Of a stretch of 64,000 nt of DNA, positions 34,096-43,525 are shown piece after piece. Numbering within the stretch: position 1 is the stretch's first letter; each line of letters opens with the position of its first letter. Made by a program: the position numbers and the translations under genes. Origin of the DNA: Tenacibaculum piscium (GTDB lineage: Bacteria > Bacteroidota > Bacteroidia > Flavobacteriales > Flavobacteriaceae); NCBI RefSeq assembly GCF_021390715.1, contig NZ_JAJGWT010000008.1, positions 1 through 64,000 of the forward strand, in the 5' to 3' direction. The notes under the pieces were generated by a model. The model was not told where the DNA came from and did no database searches. It was given only the letters and a program-made list of their open reading frames with translations.

Positions 34096-34390
34096 TAGAG
34101 CCTGTTTAAAAATTAAATAACCTGTCAGTTCGAGTGATTTTTTTCCTTCAAAAAAATTGTATCGAGAACTTTTTTAGCATGAAATTCATCAATATAAAAG
34201 AATTGAAATTCTCGATACAATTTTAATTCCTTTTAGTCATTAAAATCACTCGAATTGACAAGAATCATCAAAAAAAAGGGAATAACCGTGGCAAATCAGG
34301 ATGTGAAACTGAAATAAATTCAGTTTGACGGATTCGATTCCTTATTTTTCTGTTATATATTTTTTTCAGATGAAATTTAAACAGGCTCTA
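34096..34390. mobile_element. TA-flanked palindromic MITE-like element, full copy
   Basis: A 295-bp element with perfect 15-bp terminal inverted repeats, TAGAGCCTGTTTAAA and TTTAAACAGGCTCTA. If the outer TA pair is a target duplication, the true ends are 13 bp. Inside is a nested palindrome: TGTCAGTTCGAGTGATTTT pairs with AAAATCACTCGAATTGACA (one difference), and TTGTATCGAGAA pairs with TTCTCGATACAA. No gene is encoded. Related copies or fragments lie at 503-705, 24247-24345 and 27815-27900. This fits a non-autonomous transposon remnant. The parent family is not identified; a TA duplication would fit IS630-like or some IS5-like elements. Confidence 0.82.
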
Positions 34391-34408
34391 AGTATAATTT
34401 ATGATAAA

Positions 34409-34924
34409 CTACGTCAAATAAACAACCGTTTTAGCATTTTCAAAGGAAACAACAACATGTTCTTTTATTGAGGTAGAAAGTGAAATCCCTTTAAAATCGG
34501 CTTTTACAGGATACTTTTTATGATTTCTATTAACCAAAACAGCCGTTTTAAAACGTTTTAAAGGAACTTCTAAAAAATGCTTTACCGCATAAATTAAAGT
34601 TGTTCCAGAATTTAAAACATCATCAATTAAAACCAATGATTTATTTTGATATTCAGCAACCGTTAAAGAAGTCGTGATAGGAGTTCTAGGATTTTTTTTA
34701 TCAATAAAAACCTTACAAAGTGAAATTTTTAAAGGCGAAATCTCTGATAATAAAACACCTATTTTTTCGGCAAATAAATAACCATTTTCGGCAATTCCTG
34801 CGATAATAATTTCAGTTTCATTACTGTTGCTTTCGTAGATTTGAAAAGCAATACGACGAATTTTTTGCTCAACTTGTAAATTCGTTAAAATAATCGCATC
34901 TGAGGATGTATTGATAGTATTCAT
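34409..34924 (-). CDS. PyrR-like phosphoribosyltransferase
   Basis: 171 residues, cytosolic. The PRPP-binding motif VLIDDVLNSGTT is near residues 97-108. The C-terminal part with KADFKGISLSTSIKEHVVV resembles the PyrR family (uracil phosphoribosyltransferase or pyrimidine regulator), though the length and flanking genes give no direct regulatory link. A general type I phosphoribosyltransferase of another base cannot be excluded. It lies 57 bp downstream of the S4-domain gene on the same strand. Confidence 0.82.
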   Translation of the reverse strand: MNTINTSSDAIILTNLQVEQKIRRIAFQIYESNSNETEIIIAGIAENGYLFAEKIGVLLSEISPLKISLCKVFIDKKNPRTPITTSLTVAEYQNKSLVLIDDVLNSGTTLIYAVKHFLEVPLKRFKTAVLVNRNHKKYPVKADFKGISLSTSIKEHVVVSFENAKTVVYLT

Positions 34925-34981
34925 TAATTATGATTTTAGGTATAATTTGATGATAATAGTAATTAAATAAGAACTTATTTT

Positions 34982-35380
34982 TTAATTTTCTTCTGGATTT
35001 TCAGTATTTTCTTCAGGCTGAACGCTATAATCATCAATATCTCTTCGGTCTTTTTTGGTTGGTCGTCCTGTTCCTTTTTTACGATAATAATCTTTCGAAT
35101 ATTTTAACAATGCTGTTTTATCAAACTCTTCTTTTGGCGTTATATCTTTACGATATAAATCGACTAATTTAGCGCCTAAACGGCTTTCAGGAATATCTAA
35201 AACCTTAATTTTATAATTAATCTGATTTTTACGAATCATTATTTCTTCATTTCCAAAAACATCTCTTGAAGGCTTTAATTTTACATCGTTAATTTTAACG
35301 TGTCCTTTTTTACAAGCATCGGTAGCGATAGTTCGTGTTTTATAAAAACGGATACACCATAAATATTTATCTATTCTCAT
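34982..35380 (-). CDS. S4-domain RNA-binding protein (Hsp15/RqcP-like)
   Basis: 132 residues. The N-terminal S4 fold starts MRIDKYLWCIRFYKTRTIATDACKKG (residues 1-26 given in two parts: MRIDKYLWCIRFYK then TRTIATDACKKG) and continues with HVKINDVKLKPSRDV. The C-terminus is basic (GRPTKKDRRDI) and ends in an acidic tail. Such proteins bind the large ribosomal subunit with stalled peptidyl-tRNA and act in ribosome rescue. It is the first gene of a two-gene unit with the PyrR-like gene. Confidence 0.9.
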   Translation of the reverse strand: MRIDKYLWCIRFYKTRTIATDACKKGHVKINDVKLKPSRDVFGNEEIMIRKNQINYKIKVLDIPESRLGAKLVDLYRKDITPKEEFDKTALLKYSKDYYRKKGTGRPTKKDRRDIDDYSVQPEENTENPEEN

Positions 35381-35543
35381 CTTGTTTTTATTGTTTTACA
35401 GCATTTATAAGTGTTTATAAGTCTGATTGCAAGGCAGATTATCAACTTAAATTAAATCTTAAATTATATTTTGTAAAGTTTTTTACAAAATTTTTTACAA
35501 AGGTATAAAAATGGTAAATTGCAAGTTAAAATTTAAGAATTAA

Positions 35544-36419
35544 ATGATAAAATTTAAACACCTTTTTTATTTCGTATTGACAAGTATTTTTCTGTATTCC
35601 TGCGGATCAGATAATAATGGAAGAAGGATTATTAATTTCGACCATGAAGCACAAGCAGTAAAAGACAAAGACACGATTATTAAGTTTTTAAAAACGCATT
35701 ATTATAAAGATGCAGTTGATTCGATAAAACCTTTAATCACAGGTAAAACAGCTTTATTTACTGATGCAAGATTGAAAAGTAAGACTGTAAACGAATACGA
35801 TTTAGACTATACGTATTATTATTTCGTAAAAAAAACGGGCGTATCTACCAAAGGATTTCCAAGTGTTGTCGATTCTGTTTTAACAACGTATCGATTAAGT
35901 TCGTTAGTTTCATCAAAAAACTTAGTAAAAGAACAAGATTTAGACATACCAACATGGTTTAATGCGGCTCAAATTGCTGTAAGAGGTTGGTTATATGGTT
36001 TTACACATTTTAAAGCAGGGAAAAACGTCACTAATTTAACGGATAAGAATCAGCCAATTACCTATGAAAATGGGGGAGAAGGATTCTTTTTATTACCATC
36101 AGGATTGAGTTATCGAAACGGACGAACTTTAACGAACAAAAATTTATTATACATTGTTACGTTACACGATATTGTTCAAAATACCGATCATGATAACGAT
36201 AATGTTCCTTCTATTTTTGAGGATGTTAATAACGATGGTAAACCTTGGAATGATGATACCGATCAAGATGGCGTTTTAAATTATTTAGATACGGATGATG
36301 ATGGCGATGAAATTTTGACAATCAACGAAGATAAAAATAAGGATAAAGATCCAAGAAATGATTTTAACGATCCAAATAATCCAACAACACCAGATTATTT
36401 AAATAGAAAAATTAGATAA
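35544..36419 (+). CDS. FKBP-like lipoprotein with Ca-binding type repeats
   Basis: 291 residues. The lipobox is LYSC (mature Cys20). Residues about 70-215 resemble the FKBP-type peptidyl-prolyl isomerases of flavobacterial envelope proteins (WLYGFTHFKAGKNVT, GGEGFFLLPSGLSYRN). From about residue 220 the tail is a row of Asp/Asn-rich motifs of the DxDxDG kind (DHDNDNVPS, DVNNDGKPWNDDTDQDG, DTDDDGDE), like thrombospondin type-3 Ca2+-binding repeats. It is probably an outer-membrane-anchored folding helper. The isomerase assignment rests on overall pattern and is not certain. Confidence 0.8.
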   Translation: MIKFKHLFYFVLTSIFLYSCGSDNNGRRIINFDHEAQAVKDKDTIIKFLKTHYYKDAVDSIKPLITGKTALFTDARLKSKTVNEYDLDYTYYYFVKKTGVSTKGFPSVVDSVLTTYRLSSLVSSKNLVKEQDLDIPTWFNAAQIAVRGWLYGFTHFKAGKNVTNLTDKNQPITYENGGEGFFLLPSGLSYRNGRTLTNKNLLYIVTLHDIVQNTDHDNDNVPSIFEDVNNDGKPWNDDTDQDGVLNYLDTDDDGDEILTINEDKNKDKDPRNDFNDPNNPTTPDYLNRKIR

Positions 36420-36453
36420 TTTTATTTATTATTCTAACTAAATTCTAAACACA

Positions 36454-36489
36454 AAAAATCCCCGAAACTTTAAAGTTTCGGGGATTTTT
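36454..36489. terminator. 36-bp palindromic bidirectional terminator
   Basis: AAAAATCCCCGAAACTTT and its exact complement, centred at 36471/36472, lie between the converging lipoprotein and porin genes. Confidence 0.9.
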
Positions 36490-36555
36490 ATTTTAACTAT
36501 TTTCGTAATTCGTGATTTTCAATTAAATTTTTCAATAATCAATAATCAATAATAA

Positions 36556-37197
36556 TTAAAAACGATACGATATTCCTACAATAATTTGATTTACACGAGT
36601 ATCAAATTGAACTTTTGTTTCCTTCGGATTCGCTTCTGTTTTATTTAAAAATTCACTTTCAGTATCTGAAAAAGCTCTTTCCCAACGCACATCAAGTCCG
36701 AATTTCCCTAAATCAATACCTGCTCCTAATTGTAATCCGACAGAAAAACCATCTGCTTCTACATCTTTAATTTCTTTTACGTCAAAATCTCCTTCTATAA
36801 TATATTGAAAGGTAGGTCCTGCAAAAACACGAGCAATTCCTAATTTTTTACCAATCAACACAGGAACATCAATTTTTCTAAAAGAATACGATGTTTTTAT
36901 TGATGATGATAACGCGGTTGGTTTAAAAGTTACATCGCTATTTAACTGCGTATATACCAATTCTGGCTGAATATACAATCCAATAATAGGAATTTTCCCA
37001 CGTAAAAAGATACCAGCATGAAAACCAGTTTTACTTTCTGCACCCGATAATACATCATTTTTAACATCCGAAAAAGAATCTGAATTATAATTAATTCCTC
37101 CTTTAATTCCAAACTGCACTTGACCTTGCATAAACTGTGTCGCTCCTACAAAAAGAAGCAATGCCATGAACTTTTTAATTGTTTTCATTTTCATCAT
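36556..37197 (-). CDS. Porin-like outer-membrane beta-barrel protein
   Basis: 213 residues. The signal peptide ends MQGQ, then VQFGIKGGINYNS starts the usual outer-membrane beta-barrel domain (PorT/OMP_b-brl type). Alternating polar and hydrophobic strands run to the C-terminal aromatic (IIVGISYRF). It starts with three closely spaced Met residues (1, 2 and 4), and any of them could be the start. Likely an eight-stranded barrel; ligand unknown. It is separated from its neighbours by terminators. Confidence 0.87.
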   Translation of the reverse strand: MMKMKTIKKFMALLLFVGATQFMQGQVQFGIKGGINYNSDSFSDVKNDVLSGAESKTGFHAGIFLRGKIPIIGLYIQPELVYTQLNSDVTFKPTALSSSIKTSYSFRKIDVPVLIGKKLGIARVFAGPTFQYIIEGDFDVKEIKDVEADGFSVGLQLGAGIDLGKFGLDVRWERAFSDTESEFLNKTEANPKETKVQFDTRVNQIIVGISYRF

Positions 37198-37411
37198 TTT
37201 TATTAGTATTAATTAATTTTATTTTTAAGATTGGTTAGGTTAGTTGGTTAGAACATATTTAAATTTAAATTATTCTAGATTTATATATTATTTGAAGAAA
37301 TCAAAGGGAAAAGCATCAAAATTATAAATAAAATTGATGCTTTTAAATTTTAAAACTCTTATAAAATTATCTTAATTAAGAAGAAGTTCTAAATGTATAA
37401 TTAGAAAATAA

Positions 37412-38368
37412 TTATTTATTTTTTCTAGCGATAACTTTTTCTACAGCTTTGATAATTGCGGTATCATTTAAGCCATATTTTTCCATTAATTGTTCAGGTG
37501 TTGCTGATTCTCCAAAACTATCATTTACCGCTACAAATTCCTGAGGAGTAGGTGTGTTGGTTACTAAACAACGAGCAACACTTTCTCCTAAACCACCAAA
37601 TTTATTATGTTCTTCTGCCGTTACGATACAACCTGTTTTTGCTACGGATTTTAAAATAATCTCTTCATCTAACGGCTTAATAGTATGAATATTTATAACT
37701 TCTACTGAAATTCCTTTTGCTTCCAATTGCTCGGCAGCTTGTAATGATTCCCACACTAAATGTCCTGTTGCAACAATGGTTACATCAGTTCCTTCGGTCA
37801 TTTTGATTCCTTTTCCGATAATAAAAGGTTCATCGGTCATAAAAACAGGTACTTTTGGACGACCGAAACGTAAATATACAGGTCCTTCATATTCCGCAAT
37901 TGCCAATGTCGCTGCTTTAGTTTGACTGTAATCACAAGTATTAATAACGGTCATACCAGGAAGCATTTTCATCAATCCGATATCTTCTAAAATTTGATGC
38001 GTTGCACCGTCTTCACCTAAAGTTAATCCTGCATGTGAAGCACAAATTTTCACATTTTTATCAGAATAAGCAACCGATTGACGAATTTGGTCATAAACAC
38101 GACCCGTAGAAAAATTTGCAAAAGTTCCTGTAAATGGAATTTTTCCACCAATCGTTAAACCAGCAGCAATACTAATCATATTTGCTTCAGCAATTCCTAT
38201 TTGAAAGAAACGCTCTGGATGATTATTTTTAAAATCGTCCATCTTTAAAGATCCTGTTAAATCGGCACATAAAGCAACTACATTAGGATTTTTTTGTCCT
38301 AATTCCGTTAAACCATCACCAAACCCAGAACGGGTATCTTTTTTTTCGGTATATGTATATTTTTTCAT
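37412..38368 (-). CDS. Transketolase, C-terminal subunit
   Basis: About 318 residues from ATG 38368 (MKKYTYTEKKDTRSGFGDGL). The frame runs 15 codons further up to 38413, but that start would not match the family. It has the pyrimidine-binding domain (CADLTGSLKMD, FFQIGIAEANMISIAAGL, TGTFANFS) and the C-terminal transketolase domain. With its TPP-binding N-terminal partner it transfers two-carbon units in the pentose phosphate pathway. Split transketolases usually have the two genes adjacent; here the N-terminal gene is not in the window. It lies downstream of maf on the same strand. Confidence 0.9.
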   Translation of the reverse strand: MKKYTYTEKKDTRSGFGDGLTELGQKNPNVVALCADLTGSLKMDDFKNNHPERFFQIGIAEANMISIAAGLTIGGKIPFTGTFANFSTGRVYDQIRQSVAYSDKNVKICASHAGLTLGEDGATHQILEDIGLMKMLPGMTVINTCDYSQTKAATLAIAEYEGPVYLRFGRPKVPVFMTDEPFIIGKGIKMTEGTDVTIVATGHLVWESLQAAEQLEAKGISVEVINIHTIKPLDEEIILKSVAKTGCIVTAEEHNKFGGLGESVARCLVTNTPTPQEFVAVNDSFGESATPEQLMEKYGLNDTAIIKAVEKVIARKNK

Positions 38369-38458
38369 CAATTTCAGTTTGTTGTGTTGTTCAAGTTGTG
38401 TTTGAAGCGTCAAAAATAATCAAAAATAATATTTTATAAGATGAAAATGAAAACTAAA

Positions 38459-39082
38459 TTATTCATTAATATTCATTAATTCTTGATAAAGTTTATGAAC
38501 AGGGAATCCCATTACGTTAAAATAACTTCCTTCAATTTTAGTGATCGCTATTTTACCAATCCATTCTTGAATGCCGTAAGCACCCGCTTTATCAAAAGGT
38601 TTGTAAGTATTTATGTAATAATCAACCTCATCATGCGTTAATTTTTTAAAAGTAACTGTAGTGGTGTCGTTGAATATTATTTTTTTAGGTTGCTTTGTTG
38701 AGGTTTTAGAAACATCAGAAACGCCAATCGAAATACAAATAGAGGTAATTACTTGATGAGTTGTATCTGAAAAACTTTGAAGCATTTCAAAAGCATCTTG
38801 ATAATCTTTTGGTTTTCCTAAAGCTTTATTCTGATGCCAAACAATAGTATCCGAAGTAATTAAAAGATCATTTTCGAGAAGCTCTTTTTCAAAAGGAACG
38901 GCTTTTAAAGTAGCAAGAAAATCTGAAATTTCTGCGCCTTTTAAATGCTCAGGATAAAGCTCTTCAATTTCTTTTGTTTTGATGATAAAAGGAATGTTTA
39001 AATCCTTAATTAATTCCTGTCTTCTTGGTGAATTTGAGGCTAAAATCACCCTATATTTTGAAAGTTTATCAGCTAATAACAT
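38459..39082 (-). CDS. maf: Maf-like nucleotide pyrophosphatase
   Basis: 207 residues, cytosolic house-cleaning enzyme acting on dTTP, UTP or modified pyrimidine triphosphates. The signature ILASNSPRRQELIKDL (residues 14-29) and TSDTIV near residue 76 are present, and GAYGIQEW and VMGFPVHKLY are in their usual places. It lies 36 bp after smpB and before the transketolase gene; the three probably form one transcript. Confidence 0.93.
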   Translation of the reverse strand: MLLADKLSKYRVILASNSPRRQELIKDLNIPFIIKTKEIEELYPEHLKGAEISDFLATLKAVPFEKELLENDLLITSDTIVWHQNKALGKPKDYQDAFEMLQSFSDTTHQVITSICISIGVSDVSKTSTKQPKKIIFNDTTTVTFKKLTHDEVDYYINTYKPFDKAGAYGIQEWIGKIAITKIEGSYFNVMGFPVHKLYQELMNINE

Positions 39083-39118
39083 CTTAAAAATTAAGTATTT
39101 GAAATTAAATTAAAAAAA

Positions 39119-39577
39119 TTAATTAAAATCCTTTTTGATACGCGCTAAATCTTTTTTATTATCACGATCTTTCATGGTTTGACGTTTATCGTGCGTCTTT
39201 TTTCCTCTAGCTAAAGCGATATCTAATTTTGCCCAACCATTATTATTAATAAATAATTTTAACGGAACAATGGTATTTCCTTTAGCTTCGACTTCACGCG
39301 CTAATTTTTTTAATTCGTTTTTATTTAATAATAAACGACGTTCGCTTGTTGTTTTATGATTAAAATGATTTCCGAAAGCATATTCTTCGATATACATATT
39401 AACCACGAAAAGTTCTCCTTGTTCATTAAATTCACAAAAACTTTCGGTTATTCTGGCTTTACTAAGACGTATTGATTTAATTTCAGTACCTGTAAGCTGA
39501 ATTCCTGCGGTATATTTATCGAGTATCTCGTATTCAAAACGAGCCTTTTTATTTTGTATGTTGATGTTTTTCTGCAT
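39119..39577 (-). CDS. smpB: SsrA-binding protein
   Basis: 152 residues. It binds tmRNA and guides it to stalled ribosomes. Typical segments: NKKARFEYEILDKYTAGIQLTGTEIKS, here read as ARFEYEILD then GIQLTGTEIKSIR, VVNMYIEEYAFGN, and the basic tail ARGKKTHDKRQTMKDRD. No tmRNA gene is seen in the window. Confidence 0.96.
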   Translation of the reverse strand: MQKNINIQNKKARFEYEILDKYTAGIQLTGTEIKSIRLSKARITESFCEFNEQGELFVVNMYIEEYAFGNHFNHKTTSERRLLLNKNELKKLAREVEAKGNTIVPLKLFINNNGWAKLDIALARGKKTHDKRQTMKDRDNKKDLARIKKDFN

Positions 39578-39715
39578 AATAGTGCAAATATAACGATATA
39601 ATCTATATAATTTTCAGGCTTTTTTAAAGCAAGGCAAGCGTAAACATTGAGCATCTGTATAAAACAAATTTAGCAAACTATGATTTTAGTCATTTATTAT
39701 AGTTAATCAGTAAAG

Positions 39716-39723
39716 TAATTTTG
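39716..39723 (+). promoter_or_regulatory. -7 promoter element of ompW
   Basis: TAATTTTG fits TAnnTTTG, 25 bp before the ATG. Confidence 0.5.
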
Positions 39724-39748
39724 CGGTATATAATAAAACAGTAAAATC

Positions 39749-40414
39749 ATGAAAAAAGTTTTTTTAAGTATTGCTTTAGGAGTATTATTTTTTGCCAATG
39801 TAAATAATGCAAATGCTCAAGAAAGTTCAAAAGAGGATTCAGAAAACACTACAAAAACGGACAAAAAATGGCAAGCTCGTTTCAGATGGGTTAGTGTATT
39901 ACCAAACGAATCAGCAACTATCAGTACCATAGGAGGTGATGTGGATATTACACAAAGTTTTATTCCAGAATTAGATTTTACGTATTTTTTCACCGAAAAT
40001 ATTGCGGCAGAATTAATTTTAGGAACAACACAGCACGATGTTAAAGCAACAGGAACAAGCTTAGGAAATGTAAATTTAGGTGATGTTTGGTTATTGCCTC
40101 CAACATTAACGGTTCAGTATCATTTTACAGGATTGAACAAATTCAGACCGTATGTAGGAGCAGGGGTAAATTACACTATTTTTTACGATGCAAATCCAGG
40201 AGCTGTTGTTGATGTTGATTATGATAATGCCTTCGGATACGCTGCACAATTAGGTTTCGATTATGATTTAAACGATACTTGGTTTTTAAATGTTGATGCA
40301 AAATACATCGGTTTAAGTACTGATGTTACCGTAAATGCAGGAATTGCTACCGTAACTGCGGATGTTGATATCAATCCTATTTTAGTAGGTTTTGGTGTTG
40401 GTATGAGATTTTAA
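39749..40414 (+). CDS. ompW: OmpW family outer-membrane protein
   Basis: 221 residues. The signal peptide ends NANAQ. The barrel shows OmpW features: KWQARFRWVSVLPNES at the first strand, PTLTVQYHFTGLNKFRPYVGAGVNY in the middle (two segments PTLTVQYHF and FRPYVGAGVNYT), and a C-terminal LVGFGVGMRF ending in Phe. Eight-stranded barrels of this family pass small hydrophobic compounds. It is divergent from smpB. Confidence 0.92.
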   Translation: MKKVFLSIALGVLFFANVNNANAQESSKEDSENTTKTDKKWQARFRWVSVLPNESATISTIGGDVDITQSFIPELDFTYFFTENIAAELILGTTQHDVKATGTSLGNVNLGDVWLLPPTLTVQYHFTGLNKFRPYVGAGVNYTIFYDANPGAVVDVDYDNAFGYAAQLGFDYDLNDTWFLNVDAKYIGLSTDVTVNAGIATVTADVDINPILVGFGVGMRF

Positions 40415-40509
40415 ATCAACAAAAAACATCAAAAATAAAGCGAGAAAAAGAGTGCAAAGAAAAAGAAAAGTTAATTGTTTAGATTAGAAAAAAAATAAAC
40501 AAACAACAA

Positions 40510-40540
40510 AAAAGAGCTACCCCAAAAAGGTAGCTCTTTT
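40510..40540. terminator. Bidirectional terminator between ompW and clpB
   Basis: AAAAGAGCTACC pairs with GGTAGCTCTTTT around a CCAAAAA loop, between the two converging genes. Confidence 0.88.
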
Positions 40541-40586
40541 AATTTACATAATATTTATATTAATTTTAGTAAATCAATTTAAAATA

Positions 40587-43205
40587 TTAAACAGTAGTTT
40601 CTAATGTAACGGTTTGATTTCTAAAAACCAAAGCATCATCAAAAGCATCTAATAGAATAACACTATCCGTGGTAACATTTCCTGATAATATTTCTTTCGA
40701 TAATTGATTCAACACTTCTTTTTGAATCACACGTTTTACAGGTCTTGCACCAAATTCTGGTTGATATCCTTTTTTAGCCAAATATGCAACAGCATCATCA
40801 GTGGCATCTAAAGTAATATGCTGTTCGGCAATCATCTTTTTAACACCATTTAATTGTATGCGTACAATTTGTTTAATGTCTTCTTTTGATAATGGCGTAA
40901 ACAAAATAATATCATCAATTCTATTGATAAACTCAGGACGAACCGTTTGTTTTAACAATCCTAAAACATCGGTTTTAGCATGTTCCATAACAGTATCTAC
41001 ATCATCTTTTGAAGCATCGAAATTATCGAATTTTTCTTGAATTAAATGACTTCCCATGTTAGAGGTCATAATAATGATAGTATTTTTAAAATCAGCAACA
41101 CGTCCTTTATTATCAGTTAAACGTCCTTCATCTAAAACTTGTAATAAAACATTAAACGTGTCAGGATGTGCTTTTTCAATTTCATCTAACAAAACAACAG
41201 AGTAGGGCTTTCTACGAACCGCTTCCGTTAATTGTCCGCCTTCGTCATAACCAACGTATCCTGGAGGCGCTCCAACTAATCTACTCACCGAATGACGCTC
41301 CTGATATTCACTCATATCAATACGAGTCATCGCATTTTCATCATCAAATAAATAATCGGCTAAGGCTTTTGCAAGTTCCGTTTTACCAACTCCTGTTGTT
41401 CCTAAAAATAAGAAACTACCCAGTGGTTTATTCGGATTTTGTAAACCAGCTCTCGAACGGCGAACCGCATCAGAAACCGCGACAATAGCTTCTTGTTGTC
41501 CTACAACACGTTTGTGTAATTCATCTTCTAATTTTAACAATTTTTCACGTTCCGATTGAATCATTTTAGTAACAGGAACGCCTGTCCATTTTGCTACAAC
41601 TTCGGCAATATCTTCGTAAGTAACTTCTTCTTTAATTAAAGAACCTTCACGTTGATTCTCTAAAGCCTCTTGTTGAACTTCTAATAATTTTTGCGCTTCT
41701 TTAATTTTTCCGTAGCGTAATTCGGCAACTTTTCCGTAATCGCCATTACGTTCGGCTTTATCAGCTTCTAAATTATAATTTTCGATATCGGTTTTTAATT
41801 GCTGAACAGTATCTACCACGGCTTTTTCTGATTGCCATTTTGCATTTATTTCGTTACGTTCTTCTTTTAAATTAGCGATATCTGAATTTAACGATTTTAA
41901 TTTAACGGTATCATTTTCACGTTTAATCGCTTCAATTTCGATTTCTAACTGCATTATTTTACGGTCAAGAATATCTAAATTTTCGGGTTTAGAATTCATT
42001 TCCATACGTAATTTAGCCGCCGCTTCGTCCATTAAATCAATGGCTTTATCTGGCAAAAATCGATTGGTAATATAACGTTGTGATAATTCAACGGCACCGA
42101 TAATCGCTTCATCTTTGATACGTACTTTATGGTGTGCTTCGTATTTTTCTTTAATTCCTCGCAGAATAGAAATAGCACTTTCGGTATCAGGTTCATTTAC
42201 AATTACCTTTTGAAAACGACGTTCTAAGGCTTTATCTTTTTCAAAATATTTTTGATATTCATCTAACGTAGTAGCTCCGATTGCTCGTAATTCGCCACGG
42301 GCTAGGGCAGGTTTTAAAATATTTGCGGCATCCATCGCACCTTGACCGCCACCAGCGCCAACTAAGGTATGGATTTCATCAATAAATAACACAATATTTC
42401 CTTCGGATGCTGTAACTTCTTTTACGACGGATTTTAAACGTTCTTCAAATTCTCCTTTATATTTTGCACCTGCAATTAACGAACCCATATCCAAAGAATA
42501 AATCACTTTATCTTTTAGATTTTCAGGAACATCGCCACGGATAATTCTGTGTGCTAAACCTTCGGCGATAGCAGTTTTTCCTGTTCCAGGTTCACCGACT
42601 AAAATTGGATTATTTTTTGTTCTTCGAGATAAAATTTGCAATAATCTTCGAATTTCTTCATCACGACCAATTACAGGATCTAACTTTCCGTCTTGTGCTA
42701 ATTTATTTAAATTATTAGCGTACTTATTTAATGAATTATAGGTTTCCTCGGCACTTTGAGAAGTAACACGTTCTCCTTTTCGAAGTTCTTCAATAGTTGC
42801 TGTTAAGCTTTTCTCAGTAACGCCTTGATCTTTTAAAACTTGCGCAATTTGACTTTTTGATTTGAAAATTGCTAAAATTAAATGCTCTATAGAAACGTAT
42901 TCATCGTTCATTTTTTTAGCGATAATTGACGCTTCATTTAACGCTTTATTCGCTTCTTTCGACAACATTAATTCCCCTCCAGAAACTTTAGGAAAACTAG
43001 TTAATTGTTTCTCTAAAACTTGCTGTAAAACAGTAATATTGATATTCAGTTTCTTTAAAATAAAAGGCAATACGTTTTCATCAACAGCAAATAAAGCTTT
43101 GAAAATATGCTCGTTTTCTAATTGCTGATGTCCATATTCTTGCGCAATCTGTTGCGCCTGTTGTATGGTTTCTTGTGATTTTGTTGTATAATTGTTGAGG
43201 TTCAT
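40587..43205 (-). CDS. clpB: ATP-dependent disaggregase ClpB
   Basis: 872 residues, cytosolic hexameric AAA+ chaperone that pulls proteins out of aggregates together with DnaK. The N domain carries repeats of the Clp N type. The first AAA domain has GEPGTGKTA near residue 205 and the second has GTTGVGKTE near residue 605. A coiled-coil middle domain (about 400-530) lies between them, which separates ClpB from ClpA and ClpC. Length and motifs are complete. No CIRCE or heat-shock element was recognised in the upstream spacer. Confidence 0.97.
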   Translation of the reverse strand: MNLNNYTTKSQETIQQAQQIAQEYGHQQLENEHIFKALFAVDENVLPFILKKLNINITVLQQVLEKQLTSFPKVSGGELMLSKEANKALNEASIIAKKMNDEYVSIEHLILAIFKSKSQIAQVLKDQGVTEKSLTATIEELRKGERVTSQSAEETYNSLNKYANNLNKLAQDGKLDPVIGRDEEIRRLLQILSRRTKNNPILVGEPGTGKTAIAEGLAHRIIRGDVPENLKDKVIYSLDMGSLIAGAKYKGEFEERLKSVVKEVTASEGNIVLFIDEIHTLVGAGGGQGAMDAANILKPALARGELRAIGATTLDEYQKYFEKDKALERRFQKVIVNEPDTESAISILRGIKEKYEAHHKVRIKDEAIIGAVELSQRYITNRFLPDKAIDLMDEAAAKLRMEMNSKPENLDILDRKIMQLEIEIEAIKRENDTVKLKSLNSDIANLKEERNEINAKWQSEKAVVDTVQQLKTDIENYNLEADKAERNGDYGKVAELRYGKIKEAQKLLEVQQEALENQREGSLIKEEVTYEDIAEVVAKWTGVPVTKMIQSEREKLLKLEDELHKRVVGQQEAIVAVSDAVRRSRAGLQNPNKPLGSFLFLGTTGVGKTELAKALADYLFDDENAMTRIDMSEYQERHSVSRLVGAPPGYVGYDEGGQLTEAVRRKPYSVVLLDEIEKAHPDTFNVLLQVLDEGRLTDNKGRVADFKNTIIIMTSNMGSHLIQEKFDNFDASKDDVDTVMEHAKTDVLGLLKQTVRPEFINRIDDIILFTPLSKEDIKQIVRIQLNGVKKMIAEQHITLDATDDAVAYLAKKGYQPEFGARPVKRVIQKEVLNQLSKEILSGNVTTDSVILLDAFDDALVFRNQTVTLETTV

Positions 43206-43525
43206 AGTGTTGTTTTTTTAGTTGTTATTTTCCTTATATACAAATCTGTTTTTAATACCTATTTTTAGGTTATTTTCATTCTTTAAAGTTACTATTTTTT
43301 AAAGCTATTTAAGACTTATAAATAGATTATTTAGAATTATTTACAAGTAAAAAAGCAAAAACAAGACCAAATCAATTTTAAACGCATTTTAACAAATTCT
43401 TGATGGAAATATATTAAAAACCTGCTAAAACGTCAGGTAAAAACTAAAAATAAAGACAAAAAGACAGGTAAAAACCTCATCAAAAATTAATAAAAAATAA
43501 AATCAGTAAAAAACGACAAAAAATA
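43206..43525. other. Spacer between clpB and ytxJ
   Basis: 320 bp without a gene. It contains ACCTATTTTTAGGT (43257-43270), a short inverted repeat upstream of clpB, and two near-identical 13-mers GTCAGGTAAAAAC and GACAGGTAAAAAC (43432-43444, 43463-43475) before ytxJ. No consensus promoter stands out. Confidence 0.5.

Noticed and set aside
38369..38413. 15 extra codons at the start of the transketolase subunit
   Set aside because: MKKYTYTEKK at 38368 matches the family; the upstream codons (Gln, His, Asn-rich) look like untranslated leader.
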